Shown here piece by piece: positions 7,631 through 15,287 of a stretch of DNA of 64,000 nucleotides (the first letter of the stretch is position 1; the number at the start of each line of letters is the position of its first letter). The notes under the pieces are model-generated. The model made no database searches and was not told the origin of the DNA. It saw only the letters and a program-made list of their open reading frames with translations. The translations under genes were made by a program, and so were the position numbers. The DNA is from Saliphagus infecundisoli (GTDB taxonomy: Archaea; Halobacteriota; Halobacteria; Halobacteriales; Natrialbaceae): positions 620,001-684,000 of the forward strand of contig NZ_JAIWHV010000001.1 of assembly GCF_020177375.1 (NCBI RefSeq), written 5' to 3'.

Positions 7631-8520
7631 CGGGGGACGGGCCGCTCGATCCGGGCGTGGCCGCCGGCGACGTCGATGCTGCCGACGCGGAGGACGGCGA
7701 GGGGCCCCCCGAGATCGACGAGGGACGATACCTCTACTGTGTGGTTTCGGTCGACGAGGGGAGCCCGGTCGAGGCCTTTGAGGCGACGGGCGTCTCCGAC
7801 GAACCCGTATCGGTCGTGACGAACGGCGGGATCGCCGCGGTGGTCCACTCCTGCGAGGAGGTCTACGACTCGGCGGACCTCGGGCGCGTGCGGCGGTGGC
7901 TCGTCCGCCACCAGTCGGTCGTCGACGACGCCGGGGAGGCCTTCGGCACGCCGATTCCCTTCCAGTTCGACACCATCCTCCGGGGTGACGACGAAGCCGT
8001 CGAGGAGTGGCTCGCCGCGGAGGGCGACCGGCTTCGGGAGTTGCTGGCGTCGCTCGCCGGCCACTGGGAGTACCGGGTCGAGGTCGTCGAACGGGACCCG
8101 CCGTCCGCGGATCGGCTAGAAGAAACGGACGAGGAGCTCGCCGACCTCCGCGAGCGCATCGACGGGAGCGGGGAGGGAACGGGGTTTCTCGTGGAGAAGC
8201 AGTACGAGAAACGCGTCGAGACGCTGCGGGAGCACCGCCGGGCGGAGCTCACGGCGGATCTCGCCGACCGCCTCGCCGAGCACACACGCGAGGTCCACGA
8301 GCTCGACCGGTCGCCGGCCGCGGATCTCGCCGGAGGCAGTGGGAGAGAGCGGGAGGGAGAGACGATCTGCCGGCTGACGCTGCTCGTCGCCGAGGAGCGC
8401 GAGGAGGCGGTCGGTGCCGCGCTCGATCCCGTCGCCGATCGGGAGGGGATCGAGGTCCGATTTACGGGGCCGTGGCCGCCGTACACGTTCGTTCCGGAGC
8501 TTGGCGGGGGTGAAGAGTGA
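7627..8520 (+). CDS. gvpL: Gas vesicle protein GvpL
   Basis: 297-residue GvpF/GvpL-family protein. After a ~32-residue acidic leader comes RYLYCVVSVDEG, the family N-terminal strand, then TPIPFQFDTIL and, at the C terminus, RFTGPWPPYTFVP. A long charged helical segment (about 155-240) lies between. GvpL in haloarchaea binds several other Gvp proteins and is thought to act as an assembly platform. GTG start by overlap with the gvpK stop; the stop overlaps the GTG of gvpM. Confidence 0.95.
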   Translation: MTGDGPLDPGVAAGDVDAADAEDGEGPPEIDEGRYLYCVVSVDEGSPVEAFEATGVSDEPVSVVTNGGIAAVVHSCEEVYDSADLGRVRRWLVRHQSVVDDAGEAFGTPIPFQFDTILRGDDEAVEEWLAAEGDRLRELLASLAGHWEYRVEVVERDPPSADRLEETDEELADLRERIDGSGEGTGFLVEKQYEKRVETLREHRRAELTADLADRLAEHTREVHELDRSPAADLAGGSGREREGETICRLTLLVAEEREEAVGAALDPVADREGIEVRFTGPWPPYTFVPELGGGEE

Positions 8521-8798
8521 AACCCAGCAAGGACGAGGACGCCCTCGTGGACCTCCTCGACGTCGTCCTCCGCGACGGCGCGATCCTGCGGGCGGACGTG
8601 ATCGTCACGGTCGCGGACGTCCCGCTCGTGGGGATCAAGCTTAGTGCGGCGATCGCGGGGATGGAGACGATGACCGAGTACGGCCTCTTTTCGGAGTGGG
8701 ACGCCCGCCGGCGGGCGGCGGCGGTCGATCGCCGGCAGTACGACGACGGCGAGCACGGGCCCCTCGACGTCGGCGACGAAAGCGAAAACGGCGAGTGA
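8517..8798 (+). CDS. gvpM: Gas vesicle protein GvpM (GvpA paralogue)
   Basis: 93-residue GvpA/J/M-family protein. The core DALVDLLDVVLRDGAILRAD, VTVADVPLVGIKLSAAIAGMETMTEYGLF gives the assignment; MTEYGLF distinguishes GvpM/J from GvpA. GvpM is hydrophobic and aggregation-prone in the family and is kept soluble by other Gvp proteins. A short acidic tail ends the protein. It is the last gene of the plus-strand arm and starts with GTG inside the gvpL stop. The next gene is on the opposite strand, four bases away. Confidence 0.94.
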   Translation: MKPSKDEDALVDLLDVVLRDGAILRADVIVTVADVPLVGIKLSAAIAGMETMTEYGLFSEWDARRRAAAVDRRQYDDGEHGPLDVGDESENGE

Positions 8799-8802
8799 AA
8801 AA

Positions 8803-9036
8803 TCAGGCGTGCTCGGGCTTTCGCCGGGTCAGTGTGACCCCGCCCGCGACCGTCGCACTCGCGTCGGGATCGACCTCGTTGTCGGTTCCGGTGTAGGTGT
8901 AGCTCCCGGTGGCCCCACAGAGGGTACACTCGTAGCGTTCGTCGATCTCGCGGAGCAGTTCGTCCGCCTCGAAGTAGACGCGGCTCCGGGTGATCTGGAG
9001 GAACTGGGCGGTCTCGCAGTTCGCGCATTCGATCAT
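8803..9036 (-). CDS. Small zinc-ribbon protein
   Basis: 77 residues. CANC near residues 4-7 and CTLC near 37-40 form two Cys-x2-Cys pairs of a zinc ribbon, followed by a Thr/Ala-rich beta segment and a basic end. The ATG at 9036 directly precedes the first knuckle; a GTG at 9048 is an alternative start. A possible promoter (GGATAAC near 9064-9071) and a pair of 11-bp direct repeats lie upstream. Such one-domain zinc proteins are common in haloarchaea and usually uncharacterised. Convergent with gvpM and not obviously part of the vesicle system. Confidence 0.75.
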   Translation of the reverse strand: MIECANCETAQFLQITRSRVYFEADELLREIDERYECTLCGATGSYTYTGTDNEVDPDASATVAGGVTLTRRKPEHA

Positions 9037-9107
9037 GGCAGTGCACACCCGGTATCGGATCGTAGTTATCCGGGCTGTAACCCGGGCGGTCGCGATCCCA
9101 TCCTCCG

Positions 9108-9139
9108 ATTACCCCGGATATACACCGTATTACCCCGGA
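9108..9139. repeat. Paired 11-bp direct repeat at 21-bp spacing
   Basis: ATTACCCCGGA occurs at 9108-9118 and again at 9129-9139, a centre spacing of 21 bp or two helical turns, so both copies face the same side of the DNA. A CCGGG-N6-CCCGG inverted repeat lies beside them at about 9069-9085. The location, between the divergent zinc-ribbon and glutaredoxin genes, suits a transcription factor site. Confidence 0.5.
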
Positions 9140-9242
9140 GAATGCGATCGTTTACCCGCGAAACCGGGCGATGCCGACCGCCTTTCCGGCGGGCTCGACC
9201 GCCACCCTCGGCTCTTTTAGGCTCCGGCGGCGAGTGACGGGC

Positions 9243-9482
9243 ATGGCGATCACCCTGTACCAACTCGAGGGCTGTCCGTACTGCGAGAAGGTCGCCGACC
9301 GACTCGACGAGATCGGAATCGGGTACGAGACGGTCTGGACCGACGCCCTGCACGCCGATCGCAACGAGGTCAAGCGGGTCTCGGGACAGCGGGGGGTCCC
9401 CGTCCTGGTCGACGAGGATCGGGGCGTGACGATGTCCGAATCCGATAACATCCTCGAGTACGTCGAGCGGACGCTGGCGTAG
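9243..9482 (+). CDS. Glutaredoxin family protein
   Basis: 79-residue thioredoxin-fold protein with the CPYC active site near residues 11-14 (LEGCPYCEKV), a conserved cis-Pro region (GVPVLVD near 52-58) and a C-terminal SDNILEYVE helix that normally contacts the thiol ligand. Thiol-disulfide exchange is its expected role; in haloarchaea the likely partner thiol is gamma-glutamylcysteine rather than glutathione. I chose the ATG at 9243 because the fold starts there; an upstream in-frame ATG at 9171 would add an unstructured extension. A TTTTAGG stretch about 28 bp upstream may be its TATA box. Confidence 0.9.
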   Translation: MAITLYQLEGCPYCEKVADRLDEIGIGYETVWTDALHADRNEVKRVSGQRGVPVLVDEDRGVTMSESDNILEYVERTLA

Positions 9483-9796
9483 GGGCGGACAGCGGGCTGC
9501 CGGCGGGGGAGAGGGGCCGTATGCGGGCCCTGCGATCGCGGCCCGGGCTACAGTCTCCGCATAACGAAGGTCGTCTCGACCGTCCGGTCGGCCGCGGGGA
9601 GGAGATCCCCGCCGGAGTCGCTCGCCGACGCCGGCCCCGCGGTCGTCGGTTCCCCGACCGGCTCATGTCTCTCTCCGGGCGGCGTCCCCACCGCCCGGCC
9701 CCACCGCCACCCGGCCCCCGTCGCCGTGGGGTCGCCGGGCCTCCGTTTTCGGCCGCCGGTCACAGTCTTCAAGACGGTTCCTCCGAACCATCGGGC
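9483..9796. other. 314-bp gap without a supportable gene
   Basis: GC-rich stretch between glutaredoxin and the MutS-like gene. A minus-strand frame ending near 9548 gives a plausible-looking Ala/Gly/Thr-rich tail, but it is only the end of a frame antisense to the MutS-like gene and has no clear start. No RNA gene, repeat or strong promoter was seen. Confidence 0.4.
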
Positions 9797-11539
9797 ATGC
9801 GACTCGAGGAGTACTGGGGCGTCGGGCCGAAGACCCGCGAGCGGCTGGTCTCCGAACTCGGCGCCGAACGGGCGGTACGGGCGATCGAGCGCGGGGACGT
9901 CCGGGCGCTGTCCGACGCTGGGCTGGCCCGCGGGCGGGCGACGCGGATCCTCCGGCGGGCCACCGGCGGCGAGGGGATGGACACCCTCGCGACGAGCGAC
10001 GCCCGCCGGGCGTACAAGGAGGTCCTCGACCTCGCGGTCGAGCACGCGGTCACCGGGCGGGCCGCAGACCGGATCCGGGTACTGACGCCGCTGACGACCG
10101 TCGAGGCGATGGACGACCGCCTCGATAGCGTGCTCGGGGCCCGCGAGGCCTGGGCAGGGCTCCCCGAGGGAGAGCGCGAGGCGGTCCTCGCGGCCTACGG
10201 CCGCTACGACGACCGCGGCGGAAGCGACCGCGCCGCCGTCGAGGCCGCTCTCGCCCTGATCGACGCCGGGGTCGAGGCGGGGCCGTTCGGCGCGATCGCC
10301 GACATCGACCGCGAGCGCCTCGCGGCGGCGGCGACCGCGCTCGAGGGCCTGGAGGACGAGGGGGTCCGGGAGGGCGCCGACGAGGAACTCGACCGGCTCC
10401 GGACGGGCCTGGGCGCCGTCGAGGACATGGACGCCGACGCGCTCTCCCTGATCGAGGAGCTCCAGTCCGCGGGCGTGGCGGACGTCGAGGGCTTTCGGGA
10501 CGCGTTCGAGGAGCGGCTTCGCTCGGAGGCCGACGTCACGATCGACCGGGTCCGGGCAGCGATGCCGACGGACGCGACCGACGCGACCGACTTCGTCGGG
10601 AGCACGTTGCGGGAACTCCGCTCGGAGCTCCGGGAGGCCGCCGACGACCGCGAGCGGGCGGTCCGGGCCGACCTCGAGGAGACCCTCGAGGAGACGAAAG
10701 CGGAGGTCGAGGTCGCGATCGAGGCGGTAGACGAGATCGCCTTCCACCTCTCGCTGGCCCGGTTCGCCGAGGCCTACGACTGCACCCGCCCGGCGTTCCG
10801 GGAGGGAAGGGAGGCCTCGCTCGCGGTCGTCGGGGCGCGCAACCTCGCGCTCGCCGCGGGCGGGGAGGCGGTCCAGCCGGTCACCTACGCGCTCGGCGAC
10901 CACGGCGTCGATGAAGTCCCGCCCGGGCGGGTCGCCGTCCTCACCGGCGCGAACAGCGGCGGGAAAACGACGCTGCTCGAGACCTGCTGTCAGGTCGTCC
11001 TGCTGGCGACGATGGGGCTGCCGGTGCCCGCCGAGCGCGCGGAGGTGACGCCCGTCGAGTCGCTCGTCTTTCACCGCCGTCACGCCAGCTTCAACGCGGG
11101 CGTCCTCGAGTCCACGCTCAAGTCCATCGTCCCGCCCCTGTCGGGAGAGGGCCGAACCCTGATGCTCGTCGACGAGTTCGAGGCGATCACCGAGCCCGGA
11201 AGCGCCGCCGACTTGCTCCACGGGCTGGTCCGGCTGACGGTCGGCCGGGAGGCGCTCGGGGTCTTCGTCACCCACCTCGCCGACGACTTGGAGCCCCTTC
11301 CCCCCGAAGCACGCGTCGACGGCATCTTCGCGGAGGGGCTCGATCCCGACCTCGATCTGGTAGTCGACTATCAGCCCCGCTTCGACACCGTCGGGCGTTC
11401 GACCCCGGAGTTCATCGTCTCGCGGCTGGTGGCAAACGCGGGCGATCGAAGCGAGCGTGCGGGTTTCGAGACCCTCGCCGAAGCGGTCGGCAACGAGGTC
11501 GTCCAGCGGACGCTGGCCGACGCCCGCTGGGAGGCGTAG
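9797..11539 (+). CDS. MutS-related ATPase with N-terminal helix-hairpin-helix
   Basis: 580 residues, much shorter than MutS1. Residues 1-50 look like a helix-hairpin-helix DNA-binding segment (WGVGPKTRERLVSELG). The middle (about 60-360) is helical, like the core and lever of the MutS2 branch, and the C-terminal ATPase has GANSGGKTT (Walker A, about 385-393) and LMLVDEFEAIT (Walker B, about 455-465). It lacks the mismatch-reading FxE motif of MutS1, so roles in recombination control or branched-DNA handling are more likely than mismatch repair; this is family inference. ATG 9797 starts directly at the HhH segment. No Smr nuclease domain is visible at the C terminus. Confidence 0.85.
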   Translation: MRLEEYWGVGPKTRERLVSELGAERAVRAIERGDVRALSDAGLARGRATRILRRATGGEGMDTLATSDARRAYKEVLDLAVEHAVTGRAADRIRVLTPLTTVEAMDDRLDSVLGAREAWAGLPEGEREAVLAAYGRYDDRGGSDRAAVEAALALIDAGVEAGPFGAIADIDRERLAAAATALEGLEDEGVREGADEELDRLRTGLGAVEDMDADALSLIEELQSAGVADVEGFRDAFEERLRSEADVTIDRVRAAMPTDATDATDFVGSTLRELRSELREAADDRERAVRADLEETLEETKAEVEVAIEAVDEIAFHLSLARFAEAYDCTRPAFREGREASLAVVGARNLALAAGGEAVQPVTYALGDHGVDEVPPGRVAVLTGANSGGKTTLLETCCQVVLLATMGLPVPAERAEVTPVESLVFHRRHASFNAGVLESTLKSIVPPLSGEGRTLMLVDEFEAITEPGSAADLLHGLVRLTVGREALGVFVTHLADDLEPLPPEARVDGIFAEGLDPDLDLVVDYQPRFDTVGRSTPEFIVSRLVANAGDRSERAGFETLAEAVGNEVVQRTLADARWEA

Positions 11540-11616
11540 GGAGCGGCAGCCCGCCGAATCGGCCACTTCACAGCTACTCTCTTCCGAGCGCCGACTCGTG
11601 CCCGTCCGGAGCCGGT

Positions 11617-11892
11617 TCATCGGCCCCGGCGTTCGAAACCCAGGACGCCACAGCCGACGGCGACCGACGCGATCGCGTACGTCACGACCGGCGTATCACA
11701 TCGGTTCACGCCTCCGTCCGGCGAGTAGACCATCGATAGCCCGGCATAGCTGTAATACTCGAACCCGCCCGGCGGATCGCCTCTGTATCCAACGTCGGTA
11801 CAGTACGTCGACGGTAACTCCGGGAACGTGAGCGCGATGACTGCAGTCAGAACGCCCCCGATCAGGAGGAAAACCGCCCCGAGCGCCGCCAT
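11617..11892 (-). CDS. Small two-helix membrane protein
   Basis: 91 residues with a hydrophobic N-terminal helix (LGAVFLLIGGVLTAVIAL) and a second one near the C terminus (TYAIASVAVGCGVLGF). Between them is a polar, aromatic loop with two Cys that would lie outside the membrane. A TTTATAAG TATA box at 11913-11920 lies about 26 nt upstream of the ATG at 11892, pointing to a leaderless message and to this start rather than the ATG at 11904. I do not recognise a family. It sits downstream of the YcaO gene on the same strand, separated by 116 bp with its own promoter. Confidence 0.6.
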   Translation of the reverse strand: MAALGAVFLLIGGVLTAVIALTFPELPSTYCTDVGYRGDPPGGFEYYSYAGLSMVYSPDGGVNRCDTPVVTYAIASVAVGCGVLGFERRGR

Positions 11893-11912
11893 TCGGCTCC
11901 GCATGAATACAT

Positions 11913-11920
11913 CTTATAAA
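11913..11920 (-). promoter_or_regulatory. TATA box for the two-helix membrane protein
   Basis: TTTATAAG on the minus strand, a near-perfect archaeal TATA box in AT-rich surroundings, centred about 25 nt before the ATG at 11892. Confidence 0.6.
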
Positions 11921-12008
11921 TACACCTACATAATGGTACGGGGCCGAGGCTTCGGTTCGTTCCTCACTCCCGGCTCTCTCCAACTCCATCCCGCTACCGG
12001 GGGGTGAC

Positions 12009-13769
12009 CTACGGATACGGGTGGAACTCGCGGTCGAGTCGGGGCTCGAACCCGAGGCTCTCGGGGACCGTCCCGGCGCGCTCGCCGAAGAAGGGCTCGC
12101 CCGTGAACAGCGGCTGGGCGCCCGGCACGACGACGCGAACCGCCTCGAACCCCAGGTCGGCGACGTCCGGCGTCGTGATCCGGGCCGCGTAGGGCGTCAG
12201 TCCGCTCGCCTCGACGCGGGAGACGACGGCGTCGAGGGCCTCGCTCCCCTCGGGAACCGGATCGGGGCCGACAGAGTCGGCGGGAACGCGCCCCTCACAG
12301 TCGAGGAACTCCCGGACCCGCTCGGGGAAGTCGGCGTACTCGCCGATCGCGCCGGAGGCCGCGTCGCTTCCCTCCTCGCCCATCGACCGAAGCTCCATCC
12401 AGTTCTGGATTGCCTCCTCCAGGGCGCCTCTGGCGGCCGCGTTCGCGTCGAGGCCCGCCGCCGAGCCGATCGCGAAGCGGGGCCACTCGCCCTCCCGCGA
12501 GACCGCACAGGCGACGACCGGGACGTCGACGTCCTGGGTCACCAGAAGCGGCGTCACCGACAGGCCCTCGCCGCGGGCGCGGCCCGCGAGCGCCTCGAAT
12601 CCCTCGTCGTCGACGGCGAGCTCGAGGGGCTCGTACGTCGAGTACCACGAGAGCATCGCCGCGTCGCGCTCGATGGTCTCGGTCAGCCCGGCGAGCAGGG
12701 CACCGACCGTCGAGGAACCCAGCCCGAGCCCGGTCGTGATCGCGGGCACCAGCCGCTTTCCGGGCTGGGGGAACTGGACGGCCGCCGCGGGCAGGTACGC
12801 CGACTCGCCCGTCGATAGCTCCTCGCCTGCGACCCAGCGCCGCTCGGCGTCGGGGTCGATCTCCGGGGCGGAGTCGGGTCTGACGAGGTCCGTCGGCGAG
12901 ACCGCCCGCCCGAGATCGGCGGGCGGCGCGTGGTGGAAGTCCGTCTCGCGGTAGACTCCGGCACAGTAGCGCTCGAGAGCCTCGCCGACGGCCTTCATCA
13001 TCGCCGGGTTCCAGTCCTCGGCGACCCCCGCCGCGTTGGTGGGGGCCGCGGCGTCGCTGAAGGCGGTCGTGTCCGCGATCGTCGCTAGGTAGTACGGCGC
13101 CGGGAACGACTCGACCTCGCCGATCGTCGAAACGATCCCGACCCGGTCGTCGATCGCCGCCTCGGCGCGGGAGACCGCGGCCTCGACTCCCAGCGAGTCG
13201 TCGTCCCGCCCGAGGTCGCGCTCGCGCTCGCGACCACACTCACAGCCGGGAACCGGGAGGAGCCGGCGTCTGGCGTGGGGGAGTTCGACCACCTGGCCCA
13301 TGATCGAACGGTCGTCGTCCTCCAGCAGGGAGACGAACTCCCGGCCGGCGACCGCGCCCGCCAGGCGGGCGACGTGGCGGGGGACCTCCGGCGTCTCAGC
13401 CCCCTCCGGTGCGTCCGCGCTCGTCTCCCCGTCTTCCTCTCCGCCGGGATCGCCACTCGTCGATTCGACCCGCGTTCGCAGGCAGTCATAACAGCCGGGC
13501 TCGATCCCCGGAAAGCCCGCGACCGCGGCGTCGACGCCCCCGCTCCCGCCGACGCCGCCGACTTCGACGGCGATCCAGGGCGTCCCGCCCGCCATGGCGG
13601 CCTCGTTCGCCCGCTCGAGCGTCCCGCTTCCGGAGCGGGCGGCGACGACCGCGAGGTCGGCCTCCGCGACGCCCGCGGGGTCGCCCTCCCGGACCCGGAC
13701 CTCGACGTCCTCCAGGGCGGCGACGACGGCCTCCCGAACGGGGTCACCGCCGACGATGTGTACGTCCAT
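12009..13769 (-). CDS. YcaO enzyme fused to N-terminal E1-like zinc-binding domain
   Basis: 586 residues. Residues 1-190 resemble the E1-like partner of TOMM cyclodehydratases: a Rossmann-like start (MDVHIVGGDPVREAVVAAL) and four Cys, C93-x2-C96 and C176-x-C178, able to bind structural zinc. Residues ~210-586 are a YcaO domain with the ATP/Mg acidic motifs VGEALERY (about 261-268), GLTETIERDA (361-370) and ALEEAIQNW (449-457). The protein ends FHPYP; a proline-rich C terminus is typical of azoline-forming YcaO proteins. The family phosphorylates amide backbones to form azolines or thioamides. No precursor peptide, dehydrogenase, protease or TfuA gene is adjacent, so the substrate is unknown and may be a housekeeping protein. 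Confidence 0.88.
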   Translation of the reverse strand: MDVHIVGGDPVREAVVAALEDVEVRVREGDPAGVAEADLAVVAARSGSGTLERANEAAMAGGTPWIAVEVGGVGGSGGVDAAVAGFPGIEPGCYDCLRTRVESTSGDPGGEEDGETSADAPEGAETPEVPRHVARLAGAVAGREFVSLLEDDDRSIMGQVVELPHARRRLLPVPGCECGRERERDLGRDDDSLGVEAAVSRAEAAIDDRVGIVSTIGEVESFPAPYYLATIADTTAFSDAAAPTNAAGVAEDWNPAMMKAVGEALERYCAGVYRETDFHHAPPADLGRAVSPTDLVRPDSAPEIDPDAERRWVAGEELSTGESAYLPAAAVQFPQPGKRLVPAITTGLGLGSSTVGALLAGLTETIERDAAMLSWYSTYEPLELAVDDEGFEALAGRARGEGLSVTPLLVTQDVDVPVVACAVSREGEWPRFAIGSAAGLDANAAARGALEEAIQNWMELRSMGEEGSDAASGAIGEYADFPERVREFLDCEGRVPADSVGPDPVPEGSEALDAVVSRVEASGLTPYAARITTPDVADLGFEAVRVVVPGAQPLFTGEPFFGERAGTVPESLGFEPRLDREFHPYP

Positions 13770-13820
13770 ACGAGCCGCTTGACCCCCACTGGGAAAAGCG
13801 ACCCGCTCGCGGATGAGCGA

Positions 13821-14285
13821 TTAGCCGCTGGCCTCCTCGTGGTCCTCGCCGGATTCCGCCTCGAGTTCCTCCAGCACCTCGCGGGCGTTCTCGACGGCGG
13901 CTTCCTTGGTCGCCGGGTAGGCCTCGACCTTCGCGCGGACGGTGATCCCCTCGCCTATGACGACCTCCCCCTGGAAGGCCGCCTGCTTGTCCACTCTGAA
14001 GAAGAGTTCCGTGTTCTCGGTCACCCGCTCGTCGAGTTCGGAGACCAGCCGGTCTCCCTCCTCGATCGCCGCGAGACGCGCGAGGACGGTCCGGATCCCG
14101 TCGGCGTTCTCGACGCGCGCCGAGAGGACGAGGATGCGGTCGCCGTAGTGGCCCTCGCTCTCGGCGCGCTCGATTTCGAACCCGTCGGGGAGGAGGGTCC
14201 GAAGCGCCGACTCGACGCGCTTTTCGTCCTCGGTGGCGTAGCAAAACGTCCGCAAGTCGACGTAGTGAAGCGGGATATGTGGCAT
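13821..14285 (-). CDS. RNA-binding protein, archaeal exosome-subunit-like (COG1325 type)
   Basis: 154 residues. The body (about 1-135) reads like the archaeal single-domain RNA-binding family grouped with exosome subunits: IPLHYVDLRTFCYATEDEKRV, LRTLLPDGFEIERAESEGHYGDRILVLSARV, then TELFFRVDKQAAFQGEVVI. The last ~20 residues are acidic. Function in the family is inferred from sequence only. It lies 51 bp upstream of the YcaO gene on the same strand and may share its message. The ATG at 14285 matches the expected N terminus. Confidence 0.78.
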   Translation of the reverse strand: MPHIPLHYVDLRTFCYATEDEKRVESALRTLLPDGFEIERAESEGHYGDRILVLSARVENADGIRTVLARLAAIEEGDRLVSELDERVTENTELFFRVDKQAAFQGEVVIGEGITVRAKVEAYPATKEAAVENAREVLEELEAESGEDHEEASG

Positions 14286-14314
14286 CTCGGACAGTGCAGC
14301 GGGATCGCGGGACC

Positions 14315-14530
14315 TTACTCCTCGGCGTCGACGTCGTCCCCGTCGTCGTCTTCCTCGGCGGCCTCCAGGGCGTCCTCGGGGACGCCGGTCTCCTGGCCCT
14401 CCTCGAAGCTCACGGTGTAGGTGGTGTCGCCGAACATCGACTCCATCGTCTGGGTGACGGTCCCGGTCTCGCCGTCGAACTCGCTGTGTTTGTCCGACAG
14501 GACGACCCGGTCGTCTTCCTCGAAGCTCAT
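14315..14530 (-). CDS. Small KOW-like/DUF1918-type protein
   Basis: 71 residues. The N-terminal 50 residues form a small beta barrel-like sequence (DDRVVLSDKHSEFDGETGTVTQ, then YTVSFEEGQETGVPED), reminiscent of KOW or DUF1918 modules that bind nucleic acid or protein. The C terminus is an Asp/Glu tail. I chose the ATG at 14530 because upstream sequence in this frame is a Lys/Arg/Pro repeat antisense to the acidic tail of the next gene. Precise function unknown. Confidence 0.7.
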   Translation of the reverse strand: MSFEEDDRVVLSDKHSEFDGETGTVTQTMESMFGDTTYTVSFEEGQETGVPEDALEAAEEDDDGDDVDAEE

Positions 14531-14576
14531 ACCCCTCCGTTCCCCGCCGTCGGGTAAAAGTGGACTGATTCGGCGG

Positions 14577-15230
14577 CTACTCCTCGTCCTCCTCGGCTTC
14601 GTCGGCTTGATCGGCTTCGTCGGCTTCGTCGTCCTCGCCACTTCTGTCGGCCTCGTCCTCGTCCGTTTCCTCGTCGTCCTCCCCGACCATCGAGACGCCG
14701 CTCGTGGGGGGCTCGTCGGGGACGGTCGTTTTGTCCTCCTCGGGAACGGCGTCCTCGCCGCTCGGACCCGTCATCTCGGCGGGCTCCGCTGCCGTCTCGA
14801 CCTCGCCGGCCTCGCCGACGTCGTGGCCCTCGGGCTCGCCGACGCCGCTCGGGGGTATCGTGTTCGCGGCGGCCATGTCGTCGTCGGTCTCGCCGGGCGT
14901 CACGTCGTCGGCCTCGATCTCGTCGCCGAGGGTCTCGTCGAGTTCCTCCGAGCGGTCCCCGCGGCCGCCGTCGGTCGCGTACTGGCGCTGGACGAGCCCG
15001 ATCATGATCCAGCCGGCCCCGAACAGCAGCTTCGCGAACCCCCGGCTCCGGTTCGACCGCATGAGCTGGAGCCCGCGGACCACCGAGATCGCTCCGGCGG
15101 CCATCGAGATCGAGCCGTCCCGCCCGTACTCGCCGATCAGCTTCCGGACCGGCTCGGGGATCGCTCCGACGGCTCCTTCGGCAGTCTCGCCATCGGCGGT
15201 TCGCGCCATCGTGGGAATCATGGGACTCAT
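14577..15230 (-). CDS. Haloarchaeal protein with hydrophobic hairpin and long acidic tail
   Basis: 217 residues, not recognised. Residues 20-85 include a moderately hydrophobic pair of segments (GSISMAAGAISVVRGLQLM and AKLLFGAGWIMIGLVQR) that could form a membrane hairpin. Residues 90-217 are an extreme Asp/Glu/Ala/Thr tail ending in repeated DEAD/EADQ units, probably disordered. In-frame ATGs at 15230 and 15209 are both possible starts. It is followed by the KOW-like gene after 46 bp on the same strand. Confidence 0.6.
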   Translation of the reverse strand: MSPMIPTMARTADGETAEGAVGAIPEPVRKLIGEYGRDGSISMAAGAISVVRGLQLMRSNRSRGFAKLLFGAGWIMIGLVQRQYATDGGRGDRSEELDETLGDEIEADDVTPGETDDDMAAANTIPPSGVGEPEGHDVGEAGEVETAAEPAEMTGPSGEDAVPEEDKTTVPDEPPTSGVSMVGEDDEETDEDEADRSGEDDEADEADQADEAEEDEE

Positions 15231-15287
15231 CGTGTGTCCACGGGTTACCGGTCCCGGCAGAAAGGCATGTACCCGGCAGGGGCGTGT

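Noticed and set aside
9548..11620. 690-residue minus-strand open frame
   Set aside because: Antisense to the MutS-like ATPase gene; composition follows high-GC third-position bias and no conserved domain is visible.
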